64,000 bases of DNA, taken from contig JAKSIZ010000001.1 of the NCBI GenBank assembly GCA_024398515.1, forward strand, positions 1-64,000. Reading direction: 5' to 3'. Below are positions 34,834 through 43,981 of this stretch, in pieces. Source of the stretch: Bacteroidaceae bacterium (lineage in GTDB: Bacteria > Bacteroidota > Bacteroidia > Bacteroidales > Bacteroidaceae). Positions within the stretch are counted from its first letter, which is position 1, and each line of letters begins with the position of its first letter. The translations under genes were made by a program, and so were the position numbers. The notes under the pieces are model-generated. The model was not told the DNA's origin. It searched no databases and saw nothing but the letters and a program-made list of their open reading frames with translations.

Positions 34834-37800
34834 TTACAACTCAATCTTCACTCCGGCAATTATACTGCGACTTTGACCTATACGACCAGCATCAATGCCT
34901 TGTCCAAGAACTGATGATGTAACTGTGCATTCAGGGTCACTTCCAAGATATTTTGTTGCAGTAAACAGGTTGTTGCCCTGAATCCAGAACTGCAATCCTT
35001 GCAGGAACTGCGAACGCAATGGCAGACGATAACTTAATGTTACCGATTTCAGACGCAAATAAGAACCGTCTTCAATCCATCGATCGCTGAAACGAGAGTT
35101 GCCCATTGGGTCTTGGAAAGTAATCTTAGGCACGTCAGTCACCTGTCCTTCAACCTGCCAACGACCTGTGAGAGCAGTAGTCTGGTTCATAAACCTGCTG
35201 CCGCCTTCAAGTTGTGAACGCATATAGTTGTAGATGTCGTTGCCTACAGAATAGTTGAAGTTCACGTCTAACTTAAAGCGTTTCCATCCCAATGAGGTAA
35301 AGATATTACCATAGAAATCAGGATTAGGGTCGCCAATAACCGTGCGGTCGTTCTCGTCTATTCGTCCGTTTCCGTCAAGGTCACGGAAAATAATGTCGCC
35401 CGCACCAAAATAATCCTTGTCAACACCATTGGCATTCATCACGTAAAGAGGATTTGCCTTTGCATCCTCAGACGAAGCATAAACGCCATTTGCCTGATAA
35501 CCATAGAAGAGATTAGCTGCTGAACCAACTTGTGTGCGTATTGTTGCACCATATATATTAGCGTCAACAAACTGTCGTCCTTCAGCCAATTCGGTTATTT
35601 CGTTCTTATAATGTCCTACACTTGCGCCTACTGTCCAAGCCCAATCCTTGGTTGCAATGACCTTTCCGGCAAGATTAATATCGTAGCCAGTGTTCTTCAG
35701 TTTGCCGGAGTTTGCCCAGTTCTCGCTTATACCAGACAGGAATCCAAGCGTCTGCATTGCAAGAAGGTCACTGGTGCGACTGGTGAAGAAATTAAATCCA
35801 AGGCTAATGCGATTATTGAACAAGTTTGCTTCCAAGCCAGCATTAAACCTACGAGTTGTCTCCCACTTTATTTCCGTATTACCAATTCCATTGAATGTCA
35901 AGCCGGAAATAGCGTTGAGGAACATCTGCGCACTGAAATAACTTCGTGCAGCATAATAGTCAATATCATCGTTTCCACTTATATCGTAACCAGCATTGAG
36001 GCGAAGATAGTTGACAAACGGAGCCTTAAACCATGTCTCATTAGTCATTACCCACGATGCCTGCAACGATGGGAAGATACCCCACACTGCATCAAAGAGT
36101 TTCAGTCCACCATCAGCATTCTTGCCGAAGCGCGATGAACCAGTGCCAGTAATGTTACCTTGCAAGAAGTAACGACCGAGATAATTATAGTTTGCCTGTA
36201 TGTAAGCATCCACTGTGCGCCATGAAGCGTTCACGCCTTCATCCTGCGAATTGAGCAAACCCGACTTCATGAATGGTGTTTTATCGCTTCCAGTGTTGTA
36301 GCCCAACTGTGCATTGTTAGAATAATCCTCAATGTTCATCCTAATACCACCGAACAAAGAAATGTCGTGGGCATTGTATCTGTTCTTCCAAGTGAGGCGT
36401 GTGTCGCTATGGATTGAGGTCTGTTTCGATGCAAGGGAACGCACTTCGTTTTCACGATAAGCACTTACACTCGACACATAATAAGCAGGTACACCGTTGA
36501 TTGGAATATAATACTTTTCATTTGTATTGACCAAACTATAGCTGAAATGCTCGCTCAATGCGAGGTTTGGATTGAACTGGAACTTAGGCGTAACGGCAAT
36601 GTTGAGCAAAGAGTTCTCAAATCTATTCTTAATCTTTGCCTCTGCATATTCGTTGAACGACACTGGATTACCTATCTTATAGTTATAGTTTGAGTAATAT
36701 GCAAGTGCCTCGTCGAGGTAAGTCTCGTCTGTAATGTCGAGATAACTGTCGCTGAGTATGCCCTGACCATACGAATAAGGACTGAGGAAAGGTGCCTTGA
36801 CGTATGCCATAAACGATGGAGCATTAGGCGTTCCTTCATTATATTGTGTCGGGGCTCCGTCGTTGCGAATGTCGCGAGTAATGTTGCTGAACGATGCATC
36901 GAAGCGTACACTGAACTTACTTGTAAGGTCAATGTCGGTGTTGAAACGAATGTTCAGACGGTCCATATCATTATATTTCAGCGTACTTTGTGCTGAAGTA
37001 TAGCCGACAGAAAGGTTATAACTTGCGATATTGTCGCCACCTTCAACGGTTATTCCATAGTTCTGAGTCAGCGCAGAACGATAAATCATGTCTTTCCAAT
37101 CCGTATCATTATGGTATTGCTTGTAGTAATAATAGTTCGGATCAGCGTTGAGGAACTTGAAATTGGTTATTTTCGTTTCCGTCGATTTCAGCAATTCCGA
37201 TGCATAACCACGATATTGTTCGGCATCCATCATCGAAATAAACTTCGGTTCTAAGGCTACTCCTGCCGAAATGCTTGCGGTGATACGCGTTGCGAGCGAC
37301 TTGCTTCTCTTCGTTTCTATCACAAGTACACCATTAGCACCACGTGCTCCATAGAGTGCAGTACCGTTACGCATTACCGTAACCTTCTCTATGTCGGCTG
37401 GATTTATAGTGCTGAGGATGTCGTTGAAGAAGCCATCGTGAAGCATTGTACGCCCATATTGCTGATCGATTATTACGCCATCGACAACAACAAGAGGCTG
37501 TGCGTTGACGTTGAGCGAGTTCAAACCTTGCAGGAACATCACGTTTCCTACGCCAGGAGTACCGTTGCGGTTGACGGTATAGGCGTATGCGCCAAGGCGA
37601 TTTTGCACGTCTTCCTTCACGTTAATTGAGTTTGAATATGCAAAATCGTTCGCTGAATGGTTGCCGAGTATGTTTATTCCTTCGGTGTAATCAGCATCGA
37701 ACACCGACGAATACATGCGTGCATCAGCCTGGTTCTTGTCTTTTCCCAAGCCAATGGTTACGGCATTGTAGTCAGGAGTGCTTATATATAATGATGAGAC

Positions 37801-38109
37801 AAACACTGGAACTCCGAACTCGTAGCAGCCATTGTCGTCGGTGAGGGCACTATATCCCTCTATACCCGAGGCCTTGACCAGGGCACCGACAATAGGTGCT
37901 TTGGTTGCAGCATCCTTTACGCAACCTGAGACTGTCCGCGTCTGATAGTCTTTCTTTAGGGCTACCACCTTCTTTATGCCTACATTCTCCGCATCTTCTT
38001 CCTCTAAATCATCCTGCGCATAGCAGTCAGGGGCAGTGAATGAGAACATCAGTGCCAAGCCAAACATTGGTATAAACCGACACGCAAATATATTATATTT
38101 CTTCTTCAT
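34834..38109 (-). CDS. SusC-like TonB-dependent outer-membrane receptor (second module)
   Basis: A 1091-residue TonB-linked transporter. After an N-terminal signal (about residues 1-31) and an acidic stretch (DDLEEEDAE) it has a carboxypeptidase-regulatory-like domain (about 55-130), a plug with the SusC box PLVVVDGVIIDQQYG and ALYGARGANGVLVI, and a 22-strand-type barrel ending in AGVKIEL. With the adjacent SusD it should import oligosaccharides using TonB energy. It shares architecture, but only moderate visible similarity, with the SusC at 43982-47305, so a recent duplication is unlikely. Confidence 0.94.
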   Translation of the reverse strand: MKKKYNIFACRFIPMFGLALMFSFTAPDCYAQDDLEEEDAENVGIKKVVALKKDYQTRTVSGCVKDAATKAPIVGALVKASGIEGYSALTDDNGCYEFGVPVFVSSLYISTPDYNAVTIGLGKDKNQADARMYSSVFDADYTEGINILGNHSANDFAYSNSINVKEDVQNRLGAYAYTVNRNGTPGVGNVMFLQGLNSLNVNAQPLVVVDGVIIDQQYGRTMLHDGFFNDILSTINPADIEKVTVMRNGTALYGARGANGVLVIETKRSKSLATRITASISAGVALEPKFISMMDAEQYRGYASELLKSTETKITNFKFLNADPNYYYYKQYHNDTDWKDMIYRSALTQNYGITVEGGDNIASYNLSVGYTSAQSTLKYNDMDRLNIRFNTDIDLTSKFSVRFDASFSNITRDIRNDGAPTQYNEGTPNAPSFMAYVKAPFLSPYSYGQGILSDSYLDITDETYLDEALAYYSNYNYKIGNPVSFNEYAEAKIKNRFENSLLNIAVTPKFQFNPNLALSEHFSYSLVNTNEKYYIPINGVPAYYVSSVSAYRENEVRSLASKQTSIHSDTRLTWKNRYNAHDISLFGGIRMNIEDYSNNAQLGYNTGSDKTPFMKSGLLNSQDEGVNASWRTVDAYIQANYNYLGRYFLQGNITGTGSSRFGKNADGGLKLFDAVWGIFPSLQASWVMTNETWFKAPFVNYLRLNAGYDISGNDDIDYYAARSYFSAQMFLNAISGLTFNGIGNTEIKWETTRRFNAGLEANLFNNRISLGFNFFTSRTSDLLAMQTLGFLSGISENWANSGKLKNTGYDINLAGKVIATKDWAWTVGASVGHYKNEITELAEGRQFVDANIYGATIRTQVGSAANLFYGYQANGVYASSEDAKANPLYVMNANGVDKDYFGAGDIIFRDLDGNGRIDENDRTVIGDPNPDFYGNIFTSLGWKRFKLDVNFNYSVGNDIYNYMRSQLEGGSRFMNQTTALTGRWQVEGQVTDVPKITFQDPMGNSRFSDRWIEDGSYLRLKSVTLSYRLPLRSQFLQGLQFWIQGNNLFTATKYLGSDPECTVTSSVLGQGIDAGRIGQSRSIIAGVKIEL

Positions 38110-38146
38110 CTTCTTAATTCCTTAACTTCTTAACACCTTTACTTCT

Positions 38147-39841
38147 TTATTTACTTATCGTTGTTGGGTTTGGATTTGGCTTAAAGACTATGGCATCCAA
38201 GCGCAAAGTCTTTGTATGCGTTCCGTTTCTTTCCTGTGAATTACTTACACGACTTTCAATCAGCATCTTTACTTGCGGTTCAGACAAGTCGTATGAACAC
38301 GTTGGGAACACGTAAGTGCCTATATAAACGGAGTCAACCTTTGTCGGATCTGTCGTTTTATTTGCCGAAGTTGCAAACTTCACTTCCTTTCCCGACGGGT
38401 CATGATAGTACAAAGTTGAACGGAAGATTGTAGGCAGACACTGCAAAGCAGTCGCTGCAGTATCGCCTGCAAGTGCTGGTGCAATCACTACATATACGTC
38501 GTATGCAAGGTTTGACCGTACATTTGCTATGTTGAACACAGCCTTAGGAGCCGAAGAACCCGACGGTTGCATCTGTGCATAACTGTGTCCGGAAACTTTG
38601 TTATAGAACGGATTGTCGGTTGTAACGTTATAAAATGACAGTTCACGAGTGGACTTTGAATCAACAGAGTCGAGCGTTGCGGTCTTTTCTCCTTCCATTA
38701 TTATGTCTTGAATAAATGTATTGTATGGGTCAAAGTTCCAGTCTTCGAGCTTGTCCACCTTCTTTATCAAGCCATTGCTGCACACGTGGTCTTCCGTATT
38801 GTAGAACACACCGCCCTCTTTAAACGGCTTGTCATACACGCGATACCTCTTGTCGTAAGAGCCGTATGCTTCGTACCTACTTTTATATGGTAAGGCAGTC
38901 GTGGCTTCAACTGAATCACAAATTGACTTATCCGTATTTTTTGTGCGGCTAAACACTGAACCTAATAACGCATGGAATCGAGGGTAGAGGAACGAGAATG
39001 TGTCGCGTTCTACCGTTAGTTTATCGTACTCATAGAGCTTTGAATACCTTGCGACGAGGGTATCCCACACCTCGTTTGTTGGCACTACCATCCAGTATGT
39101 ACTATCCTCGTCGTAGATTTTTCCCAGATTATAATCGAACAAGATGTTTTCAAGCACTGTCACTGAGTCCAGATATACAGTCTTTCCATCTACTATTTCG
39201 CCTGGAACACTCTGCGACGGGTCGAACTTTTCAACGTCGAAAGAGTGCAGGAACTCATATACTCCGCTCAGGGATGCGTCGCGTGCAATGTATTCATATA
39301 CGTTTGGAGAATAATCTACCACGTTTCCTATCGTATAAAGCAAACCGTTTGATGCAGGGATGTTCTTGTTGATATACTTCGCCCCAGCAAAGTTTTCGGT
39401 GCTAAACGGCAGTGACTTTCCGTTCATCATGCGGATTGAATCATCGGTAAGCGACGACACGGAATAGTTGTAGAGTGCTATATGGTTTTGCACAAACTCC
39501 TTTATCGAAGTGTTGTTCTTGTCGTTTATTCCGCTATTCTTTTGCCTGTTATAGCGAGAAATCAACGAGTCCCTATCTGCGGCACTCAACGATGCATTGG
39601 TAGGTGCAAACACGGTGAACACCTGGGAACTGTTGAGCGACGACTCATAGCCGCACGCGTTCAATACCGAAACGAAATTCGACAATTCAGGGTCGCTGCT
39701 CAGTGTGGTCCAAAGCGTTTCGCCTGCAATGTTCGATTCCTTGTAATGGTTGTCCCAATCGTCGCTACAACTGCACAACAACGGCAGCAGCAAGCAAACT
39801 TGCAATGAATAGCGGATAATAAAAGGTCTTAATCTCTTCAT
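38147..39841 (-). CDS. Fasciclin-domain surface lipoprotein (564 residues)
   Basis: A lipoprotein with signal and lipobox LLCSC (Cys25) followed by acidic residues (SDDWDNHY). Two fasciclin (FAS1) domains are visible: residues about 40-180, with VFTVFAPTNASLS, and about 185-370, with YWMVVPTNEVWDTLV. The C-terminal third (about 375-560) looks like a beta-sandwich without a named family. It directly precedes the second SusC gene, with 37 bases between. FAS1 domains bind proteins or glycans in other systems; here a role in substrate capture on the cell surface is inferred from its locus. Confidence 0.85.
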   Translation of the reverse strand: MKRLRPFIIRYSLQVCLLLPLLCSCSDDWDNHYKESNIAGETLWTTLSSDPELSNFVSVLNACGYESSLNSSQVFTVFAPTNASLSAADRDSLISRYNRQKNSGINDKNNTSIKEFVQNHIALYNYSVSSLTDDSIRMMNGKSLPFSTENFAGAKYINKNIPASNGLLYTIGNVVDYSPNVYEYIARDASLSGVYEFLHSFDVEKFDPSQSVPGEIVDGKTVYLDSVTVLENILFDYNLGKIYDEDSTYWMVVPTNEVWDTLVARYSKLYEYDKLTVERDTFSFLYPRFHALLGSVFSRTKNTDKSICDSVEATTALPYKSRYEAYGSYDKRYRVYDKPFKEGGVFYNTEDHVCSNGLIKKVDKLEDWNFDPYNTFIQDIIMEGEKTATLDSVDSKSTRELSFYNVTTDNPFYNKVSGHSYAQMQPSGSSAPKAVFNIANVRSNLAYDVYVVIAPALAGDTAATALQCLPTIFRSTLYYHDPSGKEVKFATSANKTTDPTKVDSVYIGTYVFPTCSYDLSEPQVKMLIESRVSNSQERNGTHTKTLRLDAIVFKPNPNPTTISK

Positions 39842-39901
39842 ATATTATTTGGTTTTATTCTTTGTCCAATACCTTTATATTTTGACGGTCGTTTTCGGTC
39901 T

Positions 39902-40017
39902 CGATTCAAGTCGCCTACGGTTGACGTTCAAAAGATGAACGCTTAAATCGTTTGCACATTCTTAGAATGTTCACGTGTACATTCTTAGAATGTTCCGATG
40001 AACATTCTAAGAATGTA
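39902..40017. repeat. Triple-palindrome element, copy 5 (variant core)
   Basis: Units at 39955-39971, 39978-39994 and 40001-40017, again 17 bp with 6-base spacers, but built on ACATTCTTAGAATGT rather than ACATTGCTGCAATGT. Unit 3 reads ACATTCTAAGAATGT, the reverse complement of unit 1. The left arm (39902-39946, containing GATGAACGCTTAA) matches the left arm of copy 1. It lies in the 269-base gap between the two fasciclin genes that separate the SusCD modules. Confidence 0.88.
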
Positions 40018-40110
40018 TTTTGGAGTTTTGCGCCCAATGTCTGAAAAGCAATCAGCAGTAAGCTGAAAATGAGACAGATATTCGCCATAAATTTATGCTT
40101 AATTCTTTTG

Positions 40111-42153
40111 TTACAAATCGTCCTCCTGTGCGCCCTCATCAGTAACGCCATAAACGCTCTTTGGAACGAGTTCCAGATAGTCGAGCATTGCCTCGTTGTC
40201 GTTACCCTGTTTCGACGATACGGCACGCAGTCGCAGGTAGTGGTCTTCGCCTGGCTTTATGTGTACCGTACACAGTACGATGCGGATGGTTGCATACTCA
40301 TTTGAGAACGGATATTTTGTCGAGCCATTAGTGTGGAACGCACCATTTGCGCCACGGTAATAGCCCTTGTTCTTAAGTGTCTTGCGGTCCTCGGACTTCT
40401 CTTCGTCTGTCATCGAGGTGTAGTCGCCGTTCTTAGCATAGTCGTCGCCGAGCAACGAGGCATTGCGAAGGTCCTTGTTCATGTCGAGAGGAATGCCCTG
40501 CGGCTCACCGTCGAAATAGATTTGTGCCACTCCACGCAGTCCTTCCATTGCAGCATAGCCGAGACGTATCTGATAATCGCTCTCGAATGCAACCGGCGGA
40601 ATGCGGAAAGATATGTCGTAGTTGCCCTGGCAGTCGAACTCGTCGCCATTGTACGACCAGTAGTTCTGGTGAGGTCGGCGATAGATAAAGTAGCCGTTTC
40701 CGCCAACCGTAACGCCGTCGAGATAGCCGTGAGGGAAATAATAGTTGCGTCCATACTTGAAGGTATGGTCGTAAGATGTGGCGTAGTTGTCGTCGTCGTG
40801 CGTACGGTCGCCATTCATACGCATGTTGTTTGTCATGAGTTCAGGGAAGAGAGCCGAGAAGTCAATGCGAATACGGCAGTTGAAAACTTTGTCGCGCACA
40901 TCCTCTGTATATGCCAAAACCTCGTCAACATAGAAATACAAACCGTTCAAAGCTTGGCGGTCGTAGTCCTCTTCAACGCTCTGCTGGATGTGGCAACCCT
41001 CTAATTGGAACTGATCATCATAGCGGCGGTTGATGTAGCGTTCGTTCAAAACGCCCTCTCCTACCCACTTACGAACGGTAAGATGCTCCACCTTCATCAT
41101 GGTGTAAGGCAACAATGTGCCGAACCATTCCGTTGGGTTCATCTTGTCAGTATAGATGCCGAAGTCGTCGCGAACGGTCAGGAAGTTCCATCCTTGCACG
41201 TTTCTGTCGAGAATATGATACGCCATGAAACGATACAAAGGGTTCTTCGGTGACTTCAAATTGTCGAAACTATGCTCAGGAATGTTCTTGTCTTCCGGAT
41301 ACATCACGTCGTAATACTTACATGCCAAGTCATACAATCCCTTCAAATCAGTGACATTGTACTTCGCTTTCAGTACGCTATCCGTCACGAGAAAGGCTGT
41401 AAATCCATACAACTTCTCGTCAGGTGGCGTTGCTGCTTCATGGTTTGAAGCACCCGAAATATAGTCGTGGAAGTAACTCGGAGATGTTGCGTCAGGCATA
41501 GGATAAGTATCATCCTTGTACTTATTCATGCTTTCGTGCAAGCCTGTAGCGACGATTGCATCCGAGTAAATGCTTACCTTGTCGTTGTTTTTAATAAGGT
41601 CAGGGAGCAGACGATTGGAGCTTTCAAGCACTGCACTGATTGGTTGCATGATTCCATTCTCGACAGAATCGTCCTGCAACTCGAAGAATACCTGTGCCTC
41701 ACCATTGACGATAACGACGGCATTTTCGTTGTCGTCGATGCCGTGAGAGATTTCCAATGGGCGTCGATTCATGTTCTGCGAAGCCAGCACACCGTCCTTC
41801 ATTTCAAATGTTGAGTACATAACATTGACAAGATGAGTCCTTGCGAGAGTGTCGCAATCGGCTTTTGTCAGTGCATCCAACGACGAAATTCCCTTCTGCG
41901 AAAGGTATTTTTTCATTGCGTCATTCGTTGGGCAGAAGCAAGTATAGTGCCCGTATGCCGACAACTGGTCCATCAATCCTGCACGTTCAACAACCGTGGC
42001 AAACATACTATACTGAGAGCGACTCGTCAGATATTCGCTCATCATTTCACCCGTGAACACATAATAATTCTGCCTATCTGGCTCGTCGGAACAAGATACG
42101 AACCCCGTGCAACACACGATAGACAATAGGAGATATATAATTGACTTCTTCAT
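40111..42153 (-). CDS. Fasciclin-domain surface lipoprotein (680 residues)
   Basis: A lipoprotein with signal and lipobox GFVSC (Cys21) followed by SDEPD. The first FAS1 domain (about 35-185) has YTCFCPTNDAMKKYL; a second (about 188-400) includes YGFTAFLVTDSVLKAKY. The remaining C-terminal half is beta-rich with aromatic residues (YFPHGYLDGVTVGGNGYF), perhaps a carbohydrate-binding sandwich. It is the last gene of the first SusCD module, 29 bases after SusD. No catalytic motif is recognised. Confidence 0.84.
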   Translation of the reverse strand: MKKSIIYLLLSIVCCTGFVSCSDEPDRQNYYVFTGEMMSEYLTSRSQYSMFATVVERAGLMDQLSAYGHYTCFCPTNDAMKKYLSQKGISSLDALTKADCDTLARTHLVNVMYSTFEMKDGVLASQNMNRRPLEISHGIDDNENAVVIVNGEAQVFFELQDDSVENGIMQPISAVLESSNRLLPDLIKNNDKVSIYSDAIVATGLHESMNKYKDDTYPMPDATSPSYFHDYISGASNHEAATPPDEKLYGFTAFLVTDSVLKAKYNVTDLKGLYDLACKYYDVMYPEDKNIPEHSFDNLKSPKNPLYRFMAYHILDRNVQGWNFLTVRDDFGIYTDKMNPTEWFGTLLPYTMMKVEHLTVRKWVGEGVLNERYINRRYDDQFQLEGCHIQQSVEEDYDRQALNGLYFYVDEVLAYTEDVRDKVFNCRIRIDFSALFPELMTNNMRMNGDRTHDDDNYATSYDHTFKYGRNYYFPHGYLDGVTVGGNGYFIYRRPHQNYWSYNGDEFDCQGNYDISFRIPPVAFESDYQIRLGYAAMEGLRGVAQIYFDGEPQGIPLDMNKDLRNASLLGDDYAKNGDYTSMTDEEKSEDRKTLKNKGYYRGANGAFHTNGSTKYPFSNEYATIRIVLCTVHIKPGEDHYLRLRAVSSKQGNDNEAMLDYLELVPKSVYGVTDEGAQEDDL

Positions 42154-42182
42154 TATAATAATATTTTCAAGATATTCGTAGA

Positions 42183-43961
42183 TTAATTCCTGTCAAAACT
42201 ACCATTTTCACCACTTCCAAATGCTGGGTTTTGCTTGAGATAACCGTTAACCTTCAACTCGTCAAGGTTGTATGGCCAATAGATTGCATCCATTCTTGTA
42301 AGTTTGCTGTCGATGACAGAAGCATTGTCGGTGCTCTTCAGACGCACCTTCGTGCGGAGGTATTTGGTATTTCCTTCGCGCTGTGCACGGCGAACCAAGT
42401 CGAAATAACGCTTGCCCTCGAACATCAATTCACGTTCTCTCTCGTCATAGACAAGGTTGGTGATGAGTTCTTTCGAAGGGTAATTCGTAACGATAAGCGT
42501 ATCTTTCAGCACAGACTGATACAGCGAACGCTTGTTGATAGCCGTAACAAGGTCGAATGCACGGTTACGCAAATCGACATCCGTTTCGGACAATGTGCTC
42601 GCGTCATCAGCCATCATCTGCGTCAAAGCCTCAGCCTTGAGAAGCATTATATCGGTCAATCGATAGACAATGTAGTTTGACTTGTTGCGTGAATCATACT
42701 TGCCTCCATAAACAGGATAAGGCGTCCCCCAACTTCCTGACGTATGGAATGAGTTTGTATTCGGGTCGCCAAGCATAACAGTGGTTGACGACACATACTT
42801 GTTTATGCCCGATGGCGTTGGGTCACTACTGCCGCCCGTGAAGCGGAAGTTCTCGTAAGCACGGCCATCATACTTGTTTGAGAATATCAGAGGACTGGAA
42901 AGTGATATGTCTGAAGACACGTAATCAGACGGTTTTACGAAAGGAACAGGTCTGCCACCAAAGAAATTGCTGACTGGTCCATTGGAAGGTTTTGTTCCCT
43001 CACTGCCTTTCACGAAGCACAATTCAAAGATGCCTTCAGAACTGTTGCCGTCGATAAATATGCTTGTAAAGGCATTTCCAAACATGTTACTATAGCCTTG
43101 GTACTTCGTGGCAATAAGTGGATAACCGTTGAATTCCGAGAAATCCTGCTTTCTTATTCTATCTTCGTCCTCATCAGCAGCCTTCTTTTTTGACTCAATG
43201 ACAAGGTCGGCATACTTCACACAGTTGACATAGTCCTTCTTCCAAAGGTACATGTCGCACAGCATAGCATAAATTGATTCCTTCGTAATGCGTCCGGTCT
43301 GGTACATTCCAGCATCGGTTGAAGACTTTGGATACTTCTCTATTGCATCGCCCTTAACTTGTTCGAGAGATGCGATAATGTTATCTAAAACCGTATCAAA
43401 CGAAGTTGCTGGCAGATACAGTTGCTGGTCATCGGAAATGAAAGGCTCCTCATAGTAAGGGACATCCTTAAATGTTCTGATGAGATAGAAATAACACAAC
43501 GAGCGCAAAGCCGTCAATTCCGCCAAGTGTGCCTTCAGCGTTGTCTGGTCATAAGCAGGGTCAACGGCTGCTACCTTTGGCGCATACATTATTGCGACAT
43601 TGCATCTGTTGATAACTGTATAGAAGTCTGCCCATGACGAATATGCGTTGCTTGCAGTCAAGGACTCTGTCAGGACGTTTTCAAGGTTCACGTCCTCGTT
43701 AATATTACCATTATTTATAACATTCTCTGAACGAAATTCACCCCAAATCATCATTCTGCTAAGGAAGCCGTATGAGGTCATTGCAGAGTAACAAGCTGCT
43801 ATTGCATTTTCGACATCACTCTTTTCATTCCAGAAATCATCGACGGTGATTACGTCCTGTGGCTTTATTTCAAGAAAATCACCACAACTCATCAATGTCA
43901 TGGACAGTGATAATATGATTGTGTTCAATATACACTTCATTGTTTTCATCTTTTTCATCAT
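42183..43961 (-). CDS. SusD-like outer-membrane glycan-binding lipoprotein (first module)
   Basis: A 592-residue RagB/SusD-family lipoprotein with lipobox TLMSCGDFLEIKP, the classic SusD N-terminus. The internal LTALRSLCYFYLIRTFKDVPYYEEP tetratricopeptide-like segment (LRSLCYFYLIRTFKDVPYY) and the C-terminal ERERELMFEGKRYFDLVRR are diagnostic. Several clustered start codons exist; ATG at 43961 is chosen over a TTG at 43970, with 43958, 43949 and 43940 also possible. It follows SusC by about 20 bases and should form a complex with it. Confidence 0.93.
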   Translation of the reverse strand: MMKKMKTMKCILNTIILSLSMTLMSCGDFLEIKPQDVITVDDFWNEKSDVENAIAACYSAMTSYGFLSRMMIWGEFRSENVINNGNINEDVNLENVLTESLTASNAYSSWADFYTVINRCNVAIMYAPKVAAVDPAYDQTTLKAHLAELTALRSLCYFYLIRTFKDVPYYEEPFISDDQQLYLPATSFDTVLDNIIASLEQVKGDAIEKYPKSSTDAGMYQTGRITKESIYAMLCDMYLWKKDYVNCVKYADLVIESKKKAADEDEDRIRKQDFSEFNGYPLIATKYQGYSNMFGNAFTSIFIDGNSSEGIFELCFVKGSEGTKPSNGPVSNFFGGRPVPFVKPSDYVSSDISLSSPLIFSNKYDGRAYENFRFTGGSSDPTPSGINKYVSSTTVMLGDPNTNSFHTSGSWGTPYPVYGGKYDSRNKSNYIVYRLTDIMLLKAEALTQMMADDASTLSETDVDLRNRAFDLVTAINKRSLYQSVLKDTLIVTNYPSKELITNLVYDERERELMFEGKRYFDLVRRAQREGNTKYLRTKVRLKSTDNASVIDSKLTRMDAIYWPYNLDELKVNGYLKQNPAFGSGENGSFDRN

Positions 43962-43981
43962 ATCAACCAATTCAATGTTTT

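Noticed and set aside
40333..41814. Long plus-strand open frames opposite the fasciclin and SusD genes
   Set aside because: They are antisense to clear lipoprotein genes, have no family resemblance, and result from codon bias on the opposite strand.
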